Assembly: GCF_007830265.1 (NCBI RefSeq) | Contig: NZ_VLKE01000001.1 | Coordinates: 4,526,001-4,590,000 of the forward strand | DNA: 64,000 nt | Direction: 5' to 3' | Source of the DNA: Micromonospora olivasterospora | Lineage (GTDB): Bacteria; Actinomycetota; Actinomycetes; Mycobacteriales; Micromonosporaceae | In this document: positions 52,826 through 60,899 of the stretch, in pieces | Position numbering within the stretch: position 1 is the first letter of the stretch | How the letters are laid out: each line of letters opens with the position of its first letter | Program-made: the position numbers and the translations under genes | Notes under the pieces: model-generated | Databases searched by the model: none | Told to the model about the DNA's origin: nothing | Seen by the model: only the letters and a program-made list of their open reading frames with translations

Positions 52826-53573
52826 GCTGACCGGTCGGGTGGCGCTCGTCACGGGCGGCACCCGGGGCATCGGCCTGGCCACCGCCCGCGCCCTCGTCGA
52901 GGCCGGTGCCACGGTCGTCGTCACGGGCCGCGACGCCGACCGGGCCGAGGCCGTGGCCAAGGAGTTCGGCGGGCACGGCCTGGGCCTGGAGGCGGCGGAC
53001 TTCGACTCGGTCGGCGCGGCGGTCAAGCAGGTGGCCGCCGAGCACGGCGGGTTGGACGTGCTGGTCGCCAACGCGGGAATCATGGAGAGCGGTCTGCTCG
53101 GCATGGTCCGCGCGGACGACGTCCGCCGCACCCTGGACGTCAACGTGGCGGGCGCGGTCGCGGCCGTCCAGGCGGCGAGCCGGGCGATGGCCCGCAGGCG
53201 CAGGGCGGCCGACGGCACCGAGCGGCGGGGCGGCTCGATCGTGCTGCTCGCCTCGGTCGTCGGCACGTACGGCGCGGCCGGCCAGTCCGTGTACGCGGCG
53301 TCGAAGGCCGCCGTGGCCGCGCTGGCCCGCTCCGCCGCCCGCGAGCTGGGCCCCCGGGGCATCCGGGTCAACGCCGTGGCGCCCGGGGTCATCCGCACCG
53401 ACCTCACCGCCGGGCTGCCGGCCGAGGTGCTGGACCGGCAGGCGGCGGCCGCCGCGCTCGGTCGTCTCGGTGACCCCGAGGAGGTGGCGGACGTGATCCG
53501 GTTCCTGGCCGGCGACGCGGCCAGGTACGTGACGGGCCAGGTGCTCGGCGTCGACGGAGGGCTGGTTCCGTGA
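52818..53573 (+). CDS. Short-chain dehydrogenase/reductase (FabG-like)
   Basis: 251 residues. Classical SDR: VALVTGGTRGIGLATARALV binds NAD(P), DVLVANAGIMESGLLG, SIVLLASVVGTYGAAGQSVY with the catalytic Ser, then YAASKAAVAALARSAARELG with Tyr and Lys, and GIRVNAVAPGVIRTDLT. The sequence resembles beta-ketoacyl-ACP reductases. Next to an ACP and an acyl-ACP ligase, it probably reduces a 3-keto acyl group to the 3-hydroxy form. The overlap with both neighbours is 8 bases and GTGA. Confidence 0.9.
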   Translation: MSELTGRVALVTGGTRGIGLATARALVEAGATVVVTGRDADRAEAVAKEFGGHGLGLEAADFDSVGAAVKQVAAEHGGLDVLVANAGIMESGLLGMVRADDVRRTLDVNVAGAVAAVQAASRAMARRRRAADGTERRGGSIVLLASVVGTYGAAGQSVYAASKAAVAALARSAARELGPRGIRVNAVAPGVIRTDLTAGLPAEVLDRQAAAAALGRLGDPEEVADVIRFLAGDAARYVTGQVLGVDGGLVP

Positions 53574-54991
53574 ACCTGGTGGCCCCGTCCGCCCGGCTGA
53601 TCGACGCCGCCACCGGCGAGGTCCTCGGCGGCGCCGACCTGGCCGCCGAGGTGGAACGGCACGCCGCCGCGTACGGCGCGGTGCCACCCGGGGTGGTCTT
53701 CGCCCGCAGCGGTACCTCGGTGCCCGCCGTGCTGCGGTACGCCGGCGCGCTGGCCGCCGACCGCCCGGTGGCCCTGCTCGACCCGGGCCTGGAGCCGGGC
53801 GTGCTCGCCGACTTCGTGCGTCGGTTCGAGCCGGCCGTCGTGGTCGGCCTCGCCGAGGGCGGCGCCGGGGCCAGCCCGGGGGAGCGGCCGAAGCAGTACC
53901 GCGAGGTCGACGACCCGGCCCTGGGCCCGGTCTGGGTCCGCGAGCGCCCCTCGGCGGATCAGCCGCACCCGGACCTCGCGGTGCTGCTGGCCACCTCCGG
54001 CTCCACCGGCGACCCCAAGTTCGTCCGGCTCTCCCGCACGGCCGTCGGGTCGAACGCCGCCGCGATCGCGCGGGCGCTGGCCATCGGGCCGGACGAGATC
54101 GCCCCGACCAGCCTGCCGCTGTACTACAGCTTCGGCATGTCCGTGCTGAACAGCCACCTGGCCGCCGGGGCGACCGTGCTGGTGGTCGACGGCGGGGTGC
54201 TGGCCCGCGAGTTCTGGCAGGCCGTGCAGGCCCACGGCGCGACGTCGCTGGCCGGGGTGCCGTACAACTACGAGATGCTGCACCGGATCCGGTGGAGCCC
54301 GGCGAAGTACCCGTCGCTGCGCACGCTGACCCAGGCGGGCGGCAAGTTGCGCGACGAGATGGTCCTCGCCTTCCACGAGAAGATCGCCGCGGTGGGCGGC
54401 CGGTTCCACGTCATGTGGGGCTGCACCGAGGCGGCACCCCGGATGAGCACACTGCCGGCCGACGCGCTGCCCGAGCGGGTCGGCTCGGTCGGCCCGGCGC
54501 TGGACGGCGGGTCGTTCACCGTCCTCGGCCCCGACGGGGCGGAGACCGACCGTCCCGGCGTGGTCGGCGAGCTGGTCTACCGCGGCCCGAACGTGATGAT
54601 GGGGTACGCCGAGAGCTCGGCCGACCTGACCCGCGGCGACGAGCAGGGCGGGGTGTTGCGCACCGGCGACCTCGGCCACCTCGACTCCGACGGCTTCGTC
54701 TGGCTGCGCGGCCGGCTCAAGCGGTTCGGCAAGATCTTCGGCATCCGGGTGAACCTGCACGACATCGAGGAGATGGCCCGCGACCAGGGGCCGGTCGTGG
54801 CGGTCTCCGGCCCGGACAGGGTCGTCGTGTTCGTCGAGGGGATCACCGACGACGACGCGAAGGCGCTCGCCGGTCGGCTGTCGGAGCGGCTCAAGCTGCA
54901 CCGGTCCGGCTTCGACGTCCGTACCGTCGAGCGGTTGCCGCAGCTGCCGAACGGCAAGATCGATTACCGCTCCCTGGAGGCGCTGGTATGA
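53570..54991 (+). CDS. AMP-dependent acyl-ACP/CoA ligase
   Basis: 473 residues from GTG 53570. Adenylation signature LLATSGSTGDPKFVRLSRTA near residues 140-159, IAPTSLPLYYSFGMSVLN, MWGCTEAAPRMSTL in the acyl pocket, RTGDLGHLDSDGFVWLRGRL-type hinge and the C-terminal Lys in LPNGKIDYRSL. It activates an acid as acyl-AMP, probably for the adjacent ACP. A second AMP-ligase of the window (at 1-1118) is not close in sequence. Overlap with LuxE-like gene is ATGA. Confidence 0.9.
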   Translation: MNLVAPSARLIDAATGEVLGGADLAAEVERHAAAYGAVPPGVVFARSGTSVPAVLRYAGALAADRPVALLDPGLEPGVLADFVRRFEPAVVVGLAEGGAGASPGERPKQYREVDDPALGPVWVRERPSADQPHPDLAVLLATSGSTGDPKFVRLSRTAVGSNAAAIARALAIGPDEIAPTSLPLYYSFGMSVLNSHLAAGATVLVVDGGVLAREFWQAVQAHGATSLAGVPYNYEMLHRIRWSPAKYPSLRTLTQAGGKLRDEMVLAFHEKIAAVGGRFHVMWGCTEAAPRMSTLPADALPERVGSVGPALDGGSFTVLGPDGAETDRPGVVGELVYRGPNVMMGYAESSADLTRGDEQGGVLRTGDLGHLDSDGFVWLRGRLKRFGKIFGIRVNLHDIEEMARDQGPVVAVSGPDRVVVFVEGITDDDAKALAGRLSERLKLHRSGFDVRTVERLPQLPNGKIDYRSLEALV

Positions 54992-56037
54992 CCCTGTTCA
55001 CCCTCGACCAGGCGGCGCGCGAGGCGAAGCTGCTGCCCGAGCTGGTCGAGCTGACGGAGCACCACCGGGCCAACAGCCCGGAGTACGCCCGGCTCCTCGC
55101 CTCCCTGGGGCACCTGCCCGGCCGCCGGTACGACCGGGTCGCCGACCTGCCCTGGCTGCCGGTGCGCCTGTTCAAGCACCATGCCCTCAAGAGCATCGGA
55201 GCCGACGAGGTCTTCAAGGTGCTCACCTCCTCGGGCACCACCGGTGACGTGAGCCGGATCTTCCTCGACAAGGAAGCCGCCGGCGTCCAGCAGAAGATGC
55301 TCTCCGCCACGCTGGGCACGGTGATCGGGTCGAAGCGGCTGCCGATGCTGCTGGTCGACACGAAGGCGCTGTTCAAGAACCGGCAGTCGTTCTCCGCGCG
55401 GGGCGCCGGGGTGCTCGGCCTGATGAACTTCGGCCGCGACCACACCTTCGTCCTCGACGAGCACGACCAGCCCGACCCGGACGCGGTGCGCGCCTTCCTC
55501 GACAAGCACGGCGACCAGCCGTTCCTGATCTTCGGCTTCACGTTCATGACCTGGCTCTACCTCTACGAGCTGGCCCGGGACCACAAGCTCGACCTGAGCA
55601 ACGGCATCCTGATCCACAGCGGCGGCTGGAAGAAGCTGGTCGACCGGGCGGTGGACAACGCCGAGTTCCGCCGCCGGTTCAGCGAGGACACCGGGCTGAC
55701 CCGGATCCACAACTTCTACGGGATGGTCGAGCAGATCGGCCTGACCTTCCTGGAGGGGTCCGACGGCGGCGGCCTCTACTGCCCCGACTTCTCCGACGTC
55801 ATCGTCCGGGACCCGCGTACGTGGGAGGAGGTGCCGGTCGGCACCCCGGGCGTGGTGCAGGTGATCAGCACCCTGCCCCGGTCGTACCCCGGGCACATCC
55901 TGCTCACCGAGGACCGGGGCGTCATCCACGGCGTCGACGACGGCGTCTGGCCCGGCAAGCGGTTCTCCATCCTGGGCCGGCTGCCCCGGGCCGAGGCGCG
56001 CGGGTGCAGCGACACGTTCGCGGAGGCGGCGGCATGA
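54988..56037 (+). CDS. luxE: LuxE-like acyl-protein synthetase
   Basis: 349 residues from ATG 54988. The LuxE family activates a fatty acid as acyl-AMP and hands it to LuxC in luciferase operons. Present: NSPEYARLLASLGHLPGR, LPWLPVRLFKHHALKSI, adenylate-binding SSGTTGDVSRI near residue 81, FGFTFMTWLYLYEL, IHSGGWKKLVDRAVDNAEF and HNFYGMVEQIGLTFLEG. No luxA or luxB is nearby. The stop is joined to an 80-base insertion, then luxC. Together with luxC it should make an aldehyde from an acyl group. Confidence 0.88.
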   Translation: MTLFTLDQAAREAKLLPELVELTEHHRANSPEYARLLASLGHLPGRRYDRVADLPWLPVRLFKHHALKSIGADEVFKVLTSSGTTGDVSRIFLDKEAAGVQQKMLSATLGTVIGSKRLPMLLVDTKALFKNRQSFSARGAGVLGLMNFGRDHTFVLDEHDQPDPDAVRAFLDKHGDQPFLIFGFTFMTWLYLYELARDHKLDLSNGILIHSGGWKKLVDRAVDNAEFRRRFSEDTGLTRIHNFYGMVEQIGLTFLEGSDGGGLYCPDFSDVIVRDPRTWEEVPVGTPGVVQVISTLPRSYPGHILLTEDRGVIHGVDDGVWPGKRFSILGRLPRAEARGCSDTFAEAAA

Positions 56038-56120
56038 GCGAGCGCAGCGAGCGAATCATCGGGCACAGCGCCGAGGTGGCTCATGCCGGTGCCGAGCGCA
56101 GGGAGGCGGCGGCATGAGCG
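56022..56120. repeat. 19-bp direct repeats flanking an 80-base insertion between luxE and luxC
   Basis: GGAGGCGGCGGCATGAGCG occurs at 56022-56040 and again at 56102-56120. Each copy contains an ATGA, so the luxE stop sits in the first and the luxC start in the second. Without the insert, luxE and luxC would be joined by one ATGA overlap like the other genes in this operon. Confidence 0.85.
56034..56117 (+). CDS. 27-codon ORF inside the luxE-luxC insertion
   Basis: ATG 56034 overlaps the luxE stop, and the TGA at 56115-56117 overlaps the luxC start. It would encode MSERSERIIGHSAEVAHAG plus AERREAAA. From memory, not checked, MSERSER-type short frames recur in Micromonosporaceae genomes, so this is probably a repeated intergenic element and not a gene with its own product. 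Its open frame may keep luxC translation coupled to luxE. Confidence 0.35.
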   Translation: MSERSERIIGHSAEVAHAGAERREAAA

Positions 56121-57352
56121 GCAAGGTGATCGAGCGGTTCCCGGCGGGCGGCGCGATCGGCGTCGACGACCTGGTCGCCGCGCTGCGCGCGGCCCCGGCC
56201 GGCGGGCCGCTGACCGTCGGCGACGACCGGGTGGTGGAGTTCCTCGTGGCGTTCGCCCGGCGGCTGCTGCGGCCGGCGGTCGCCCGCCGGTACCCGGAGC
56301 TGGCCTCCCTCGGGTTCTTCCTCCGCCGGGGCGAGATCGCCAAGACGCTCGACCGGGTCGGTGACGAGCCGGGGCAGCTCCGCTTCCCCCGGGGGCTGGT
56401 CTTCCACGTCCCGCCGGCCAACGTCGACACCATCTTCGTGTACTCCTGGGCGCTGTCCGCGCTGGCCGGCAACGCCAACGTGGTCCGGATCTCGTCCCGG
56501 TCGGCCGGCGCGGCCGACGCGGTGCTGGACGCGCTCAACGACACCCTCGCCGACGCCGACGAGGCGGTGCGGCAGAGCCAGCGGCTGGTCACGTACGGCC
56601 GGGACGACGCGGTGACCGCCGCGCTGTCGGCCGCCGCCGACCTGCGGGTGATCTGGGGCGGCGACCGGTCCGTCACCGAGATCCGCCGGCACCCGCTCGC
56701 GCCGCACGCCCGGGACCTGACGTTCCCGGACCGCTCCTCGTTCACGGTGATCAGCGTGGCCGGCTGGCTGGCCGCCGACGAGCGGGACCGCGACGCCGCC
56801 GCGCTCGGCTTCTACAACGACTCGTACTGGTTCGACCAGGCGGCCTGCGCCTCGCCCCGTACGGTGTACTGGGTCGGCGACGCGGCCGCGGCCGAGACGG
56901 CCCGCGCGGACCTGATGGCCCGGCTCCGGGCGGTGCTGGACGCCAAGCGGCCCGAGATCGACGCCGCCATGGCGGTCGAGAAGCGGGTCGCCACGTACGG
57001 CCTGGCCATCGAGGGAGCGGCCACCGCCATCCACTTCGACGGCAACGACCTGGCGACGGTCGACCTGGCCGAGCCGGGCGGCATCCCGCGTCGCTGGCTC
57101 GGCGTCGGGACGTTCCCGCAGGCCCGGGTCGACACGCTCGCGGACCTCGCGCCGGTGGTGGTCCGCCGGGACCAGACCGTGACGCACTTCGGGTTCTCCG
57201 CCGACGACCTGGTGGCCTTCGCCCGCACGCTCGGCGGCCGGGGGGTGGACCGGATCGTTCCGGTCGGCGACGCGCTCAACTTCGCCGCCACCTGGGACGG
57301 GTACGACCTGATGCGCGAGTTCACCCGGATCACCACCGTGACCACCCGCTGA
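56114..57352 (+). CDS. luxC: LuxC-like acyl-protein/acyl-CoA reductase
   Basis: 412 residues, ATG 56114. An NADPH-dependent acyl reductase of the aldehyde dehydrogenase fold: RYPELASLGFFLRRGEIAK, GLVFHVPPANVDTIFVYSWA, NANVVRISSRSAGAADAVL, IWGGDRSVTEIRRHPLAP, and the acyl-binding catalytic Cys in FDQAACASPRTVYWVG near residue 246. In luminescent bacteria LuxC and LuxE make long-chain aldehyde; here they lie in a surface-glycan locus, so the aldehyde is probably an intermediate in decoration. A 19-bp-stem terminator follows. Confidence 0.9.
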   Translation: MSGKVIERFPAGGAIGVDDLVAALRAAPAGGPLTVGDDRVVEFLVAFARRLLRPAVARRYPELASLGFFLRRGEIAKTLDRVGDEPGQLRFPRGLVFHVPPANVDTIFVYSWALSALAGNANVVRISSRSAGAADAVLDALNDTLADADEAVRQSQRLVTYGRDDAVTAALSAAADLRVIWGGDRSVTEIRRHPLAPHARDLTFPDRSSFTVISVAGWLAADERDRDAAALGFYNDSYWFDQAACASPRTVYWVGDAAAAETARADLMARLRAVLDAKRPEIDAAMAVEKRVATYGLAIEGAATAIHFDGNDLATVDLAEPGGIPRRWLGVGTFPQARVDTLADLAPVVVRRDQTVTHFGFSADDLVAFARTLGGRGVDRIVPVGDALNFAATWDGYDLMREFTRITTVTTR

Positions 57353-57359
57353 CGGCCGC

Positions 57360-57402
57360 ACGCGGAAGGGGCCCGGTCAAACCGACCGGGCCCCTTCCGC
57401 GT
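57360..57402. terminator. Strong bidirectional terminator
   Basis: Perfect 19-bp stem: 57360-57378 pairs with 57384-57402 around an AAACC loop. It separates the convergent luxC and flippase-like genes. Confidence 0.9.
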
Positions 57403-57407
57403 TTCCG

Positions 57408-58475
57408 CTACCCGGCGGCGGGGGACGCCTGGGCTCCGCCCTCCCGGCGCAGTTGCCGCAGCCCCGACAGGGCGGCCAGGCCGGCGGCGGCGACGTCGGC
57501 GATCGTGAAGATCAACCGGGACGCCAGCGCGATGCCCATCGCCGCGCCGACGCCGCCGTTGCCCTCCAGGAACGGGGCCAGCGCGGCCACCAGCACGGCC
57601 TCCCGTACGCCGAGCCCGGACGGGGAGAGGAAGGCGAACATGCCCACGGTCATCGCGATGGCGAACGAGCCGACGCTGCGCAGCAGGCCCTCCATGCCGG
57701 GGGCGGCCTGGGCGTTCGCCAGCAGCCACAGGTGCACGCCGAACAGGCCGTAGCCCAGGGCGCTCCAGCCGACCACCCGCAGCACGCCGGGCCAGGTCAG
57801 CCGGTGCTCCAGCGGCGGGCGGCGGAGCACCTTCAGGGTGAGCTGGACGAGCGCCGTGAGCACCCGCGGCAGGGCGCAGACCAGCGCGATCGGGAACAGC
57901 ACCGCCACGATCCAGAGCGCCACCCGCACCGAGTCGGCGTACGTGGAGTCGTCGCCGGCCGCCGCCTCCCGCAGCGCGGGCAGGCTCAGCAGGCCCAGGC
58001 CCAGCGCGGCGGTCACACCGAGGCCGAGGGAGACCAGGGTGGCCAGGAAGGCCCGGGCGCGCGGCAGGCCCGCGCGCCTGCTCAGCTCGACCTGGAGCAC
58101 GTACGCCCACACGCTGCCGGGGATGTACTTGCCCAACTGGCCGACGAGGCAGATGCGCAGGGCGGCGGTGACCGACACCCGGTGCTCCAGGTCACCCACG
58201 GCGGCCCGCCAGGCCATCGTGTTGGCGACCATCCCGAGCAGCGCCGCCAGCACCGACAGGGCCACCGACTGCCAGGCCAGGCCGAGCCACGTCGACCGGA
58301 CCTGGGGCCACTGGCTGACGACGCTCCAGACCATCCCGGCGGCGATGGCGACGATGACGACCACCCGTACGCCCAGCGACAGCCACCGCCGCAGCGGGCT
58401 GGCCGGGGCCGGCGGGGCGTCGGTCGGGGCCGGCGCCGCGGCGGGGGCGGTCTTCCGCGTGGCCGTCTCTACCAT
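57408..58475 (-). CDS. Lysylphosphatidylglycerol-synthase-TM-like (UPF0104/MprF N-terminal type) membrane protein
   Basis: 355 residues from ATG 58475 (GGAGG 10 bases upstream). About eight membrane helices: VRVVVIVAIAAGMVWSVVSQ, SVALSVLAALLGMVANTMAW, the conserved LVGQLGKYIPGSVWAYVLQV, then AFLATLVSLGLGVTAALGLG and FLSPSGLGVREAVLVAAL with the conserved GxREA. These proteins flip lipids or lipid-linked sugars across the membrane. It may flip the lipid-linked polymer precursor. The -10 element of its promoter overlaps that of the divergent aminotransferase gene. Confidence 0.85.
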   Translation of the reverse strand: MVETATRKTAPAAAPAPTDAPPAPASPLRRWLSLGVRVVVIVAIAAGMVWSVVSQWPQVRSTWLGLAWQSVALSVLAALLGMVANTMAWRAAVGDLEHRVSVTAALRICLVGQLGKYIPGSVWAYVLQVELSRRAGLPRARAFLATLVSLGLGVTAALGLGLLSLPALREAAAGDDSTYADSVRVALWIVAVLFPIALVCALPRVLTALVQLTLKVLRRPPLEHRLTWPGVLRVVGWSALGYGLFGVHLWLLANAQAAPGMEGLLRSVGSFAIAMTVGMFAFLSPSGLGVREAVLVAALAPFLEGNGGVGAAMGIALASRLIFTIADVAAAGLAALSGLRQLRREGGAQASPAAG

Positions 58476-58538
58476 GCGATACCTGCCTCCGCGTCGTGTT
58501 TCGCCCGTCGCCGGGCTGGGGTGGTCGGAGCAACGCAC

Positions 58539-58545
58539 TACACTA
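58539..58545. promoter_or_regulatory. Overlapping divergent -10 elements
   Basis: TACACT (58539-58544, plus strand) and TAGTGT (58545-58540, minus strand) share five bases. They could serve the aminotransferase at 58677 and the membrane protein at 58475 and make their transcription mutually exclusive. Confidence 0.45.
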
Positions 58546-58676
58546 GCCCAGGCCCCGCGCCCGGACGTACCCCGGCGCGCTCCGAGTGGAACCTCCCGAC
58601 GGCGGACCACCCGTGTCGTCGAAGGCCGCCGCTGTTACCGTCGGCTCGCTGCCACCGACCCCCGAGGAGAGACGCT

Positions 58677-59777
58677 GTGATCCCCATTTCCGTGGTCAGA
58701 CTCGACGAGGCGGCCGAACAGTTGGCGGTCGAGGTGATCCGCTCCGGAGTGCTGGCGCAGGGTCCGATGGTCGCGCGGCTGGAGCGGGAGTTCGCCGACC
58801 TGGTCGGGGTGGAGCACGCGGTCGCCGTCAACAACGGCACGACCGCGCTGGTCGCCGCCCTGGAGGTGCTGGACCTGCAGCCGGGCGACGAGGTCGTCAC
58901 CAGTCCGTTCACGTTCGTCGCCACGCTGAACGCGATCCTCGAGGCCGGCGCGACCGCCCGGTTCGCCGACATCCGCGAGGACGACTTCTGCATCGACCCG
59001 GAGGCGCTGGCCGCCGCGGTCGGGCCGCGGACGAGGGTGGTCATGCCGGTGCACCTGTACGGCCAGCCGGCCGACATGGGCGCGATCGTCCCGCTGGTCG
59101 AGCGGCACGGGCTCGGCCTGGTGGAGGACACCGCGCAGTCGCTGGGCGCGACCGTCGACGGGCGCGGCGCCGGCAGCTTCGGCCTCGGCACGTTCTCCCT
59201 CTACGCCACCAAGAACCTCACCACGGGCGAGGGTGGCATGATCACCACCAACGACGCCGCGCTCGCCGACCGGCTGCGGGTGCTGCGCAACCAGGGCATG
59301 CGGCAGCGCTACCAGTACGAGGTCGCCGGCCACAACTACCGGCTCACCGACCTCCAGGCCGCCCTCGGCATCCCGCAGCTCGCCAGCTACCCCGACAACG
59401 TCAAGCGGCGCAAGGACAACGCGGCCCGCCTCTCCGCCGGCCTGGCCGACGTCCCCGGCCTGCGCCTGCCGACCGAGCTCCCCGGCCGCTCGCACGTCTG
59501 GCACCAGTACACGGTGCTGGTCACCGACGCCGCCCCGGTCAGCCGCGACGAGGTGATCGCCCGGCTGACCGAGCAGGGCGTCGGCTGCGGCATCTACTAC
59601 CCGAAGACGGTCTACGACTACGACTGCTACCGCGAGCACCCCCGCGTGGTCGCCGACCCGGCCCCGGTGACCGACCGGGTGGTCCGGCAGTGCGTCTCCC
59701 TCCCGGTGCACCACCACCTCGCCGACGGCGACGTGGACCGGGTGGTCGAGGCCGTGCGCAAGGCGGTGGGCGCGTGA
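58677..59777 (+). CDS. DegT/DnrJ/EryC1-family sugar aminotransferase
   Basis: 366 residues from GTG 58677 (GAGGAGA upstream). IPISVVRLDEAAEQLAVEVI, VNNGTTALVAALEVL, TSPFTFVATLNAILEAG, VMPVHLYGQPADM, VEDTAQSLGATVDGRG, PLP Lys in FSLYATKNLTTGEGGMI near residue 180, and NYRLTDLQAALGIPQL. It is of the WbpE/WlbC type. It is translationally coupled to a Gfo/Idh/MocA oxidoreductase by GTGA. The pair resembles WbpB-WbpE, in which a 3-keto uronic acid is made and transaminated; no acetyltransferase is adjacent here. Confidence 0.9.
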   Translation: MIPISVVRLDEAAEQLAVEVIRSGVLAQGPMVARLEREFADLVGVEHAVAVNNGTTALVAALEVLDLQPGDEVVTSPFTFVATLNAILEAGATARFADIREDDFCIDPEALAAAVGPRTRVVMPVHLYGQPADMGAIVPLVERHGLGLVEDTAQSLGATVDGRGAGSFGLGTFSLYATKNLTTGEGGMITTNDAALADRLRVLRNQGMRQRYQYEVAGHNYRLTDLQAALGIPQLASYPDNVKRRKDNAARLSAGLADVPGLRLPTELPGRSHVWHQYTVLVTDAAPVSRDEVIARLTEQGVGCGIYYPKTVYDYDCYREHPRVVADPAPVTDRVVRQCVSLPVHHHLADGDVDRVVEAVRKAVGA

Positions 59778-60739
59778 CCGCCCCGGTGCGCTTCGCCCTG
59801 GTCGGCACGGGCGTGATGGGCTCCCTGCACGCCCGGGTCGTCTCCCAGTCCGACCGGGCCCGGCTGGTCCGGGTGATCGAGCCCCGCGAGTCCGTGGGCC
59901 GGGAGGTCGCCGACCGGTACGGCGCGCAGTGGGCGCCCGACCTGGCGGACCTCGCCGACGTCGACGCGGTGGTCCTCGCCGCGCCGACGGAGCTGCACCA
60001 CGACCTCGCCGGTCAGGTGCTCGCGGCGGACAAGCCGCTGTTGATCGAGAAGCCGGTCTGCGGCAGCCTCGGCGAGACCGAGGACGTGGTGGCGACGGCC
60101 GAGAAGCGGGGCGTGCCGCTGCTGTGCGGGCTGCTGGAGCGGTTCAACCCGGCGGTGCTGACCGCGTTCGCGCTGGTCGACCGGCCCGTCCACCTGACCG
60201 TCACCCGGCACTCCCCGTACGCGCCGCGGATCCGTACGGGTGTGGCGTGGGATCTGCTGGTGCACGACGTCGACCTGGCGATCCAGGCGTTCGGCGGGCA
60301 GGAGCCGACCTCGGTGCGGGGGGCGCTCGGCTACTTCCACCCGGACTCGGTGCCCGGTGCCGAGGACGTCGCCGAGGCGGTGCTGACGTTCGGCAACCGG
60401 GCCCTGGCCAACGTCTCCGCGAGCCGGATCGGCCAGCGCAAGGTCCGCACGCTGGTGATCAGCGAGGTGGACCGGCTGATCGAGGCGGACCTCATCCGTC
60501 GGGACGTCACCATCTACCGGCACGTGTCGCTGGACGCGGCGACCCCGGACGGCCGTGGTTACCGGCAGCAGTCCATCATGGAGGTGCCGGAGCTGATCTC
60601 GAACCGGGAGCCGCTGGCCGCCCAGCTCGACCACTTCCTCGACATCCTCGACGGACGGGCCGACGCGGACGTGGCGCGCCAGGCGATCCTCCCGGCGCAC
60701 CGGGCGGTCGGCCAGCTCTTCGCCGGCGACTCCCACTGA
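59774..60739 (+). CDS. Gfo/Idh/MocA-family oxidoreductase
   Basis: 321 residues from GTG 59774. N-terminal NAD-binding domain (FALVGTGVMGSLHARVVSQS), the family EKP motif in PLLIEKPVCGSLGE, and a C-terminal alpha/beta domain with RTGVAWDLLVHDVDLAIQAF, in which the catalytic His lies in HDVD. Probable sugar-nucleotide dehydrogenase, as WbpB/WlbA in 2,3-diamino uronic acid synthesis. The coupling to the preceding aminotransferase supports that role. Confidence 0.88.
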   Translation: MTAPVRFALVGTGVMGSLHARVVSQSDRARLVRVIEPRESVGREVADRYGAQWAPDLADLADVDAVVLAAPTELHHDLAGQVLAADKPLLIEKPVCGSLGETEDVVATAEKRGVPLLCGLLERFNPAVLTAFALVDRPVHLTVTRHSPYAPRIRTGVAWDLLVHDVDLAIQAFGGQEPTSVRGALGYFHPDSVPGAEDVAEAVLTFGNRALANVSASRIGQRKVRTLVISEVDRLIEADLIRRDVTIYRHVSLDAATPDGRGYRQQSIMEVPELISNREPLAAQLDHFLDILDGRADADVARQAILPAHRAVGQLFAGDSH

Positions 60740-60814
60740 GTCCCGCGGGCCGGGCCCGGCCCCGTGTCGCCGGGCCGGCCCGGTGAACGCGTTCGGGTAC
60801 GCTGCCGTCGTGCG

Positions 60815-60838
60815 GCGGGCCGGCCATCACCGGCCCGC
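60815..60838. repeat. 9-bp inverted repeat in a leader region
   Basis: GCGGGCCGG (60815-60823) and CCGGCCCGC (60830-60838) flank six bases. It lies between a possible -10 (TACGCT, 60798-60803 region) and the GTG at 60900. A leader hairpin or the end of the preceding operon. Confidence 0.4.
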
Positions 60839-60899
60839 GGCGGGGTGGGGCCCGCCCCGAGAGCGAATCTTCCCACTCGACCAAGAACAAGGACACCCT

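Noticed and set aside
54988..57352. Bioluminescence operon
   Set aside because: luxE and luxC homologues are present but no luxA, luxB, luxD or luxI/R gene is in the window, and the neighbours are glycan genes.
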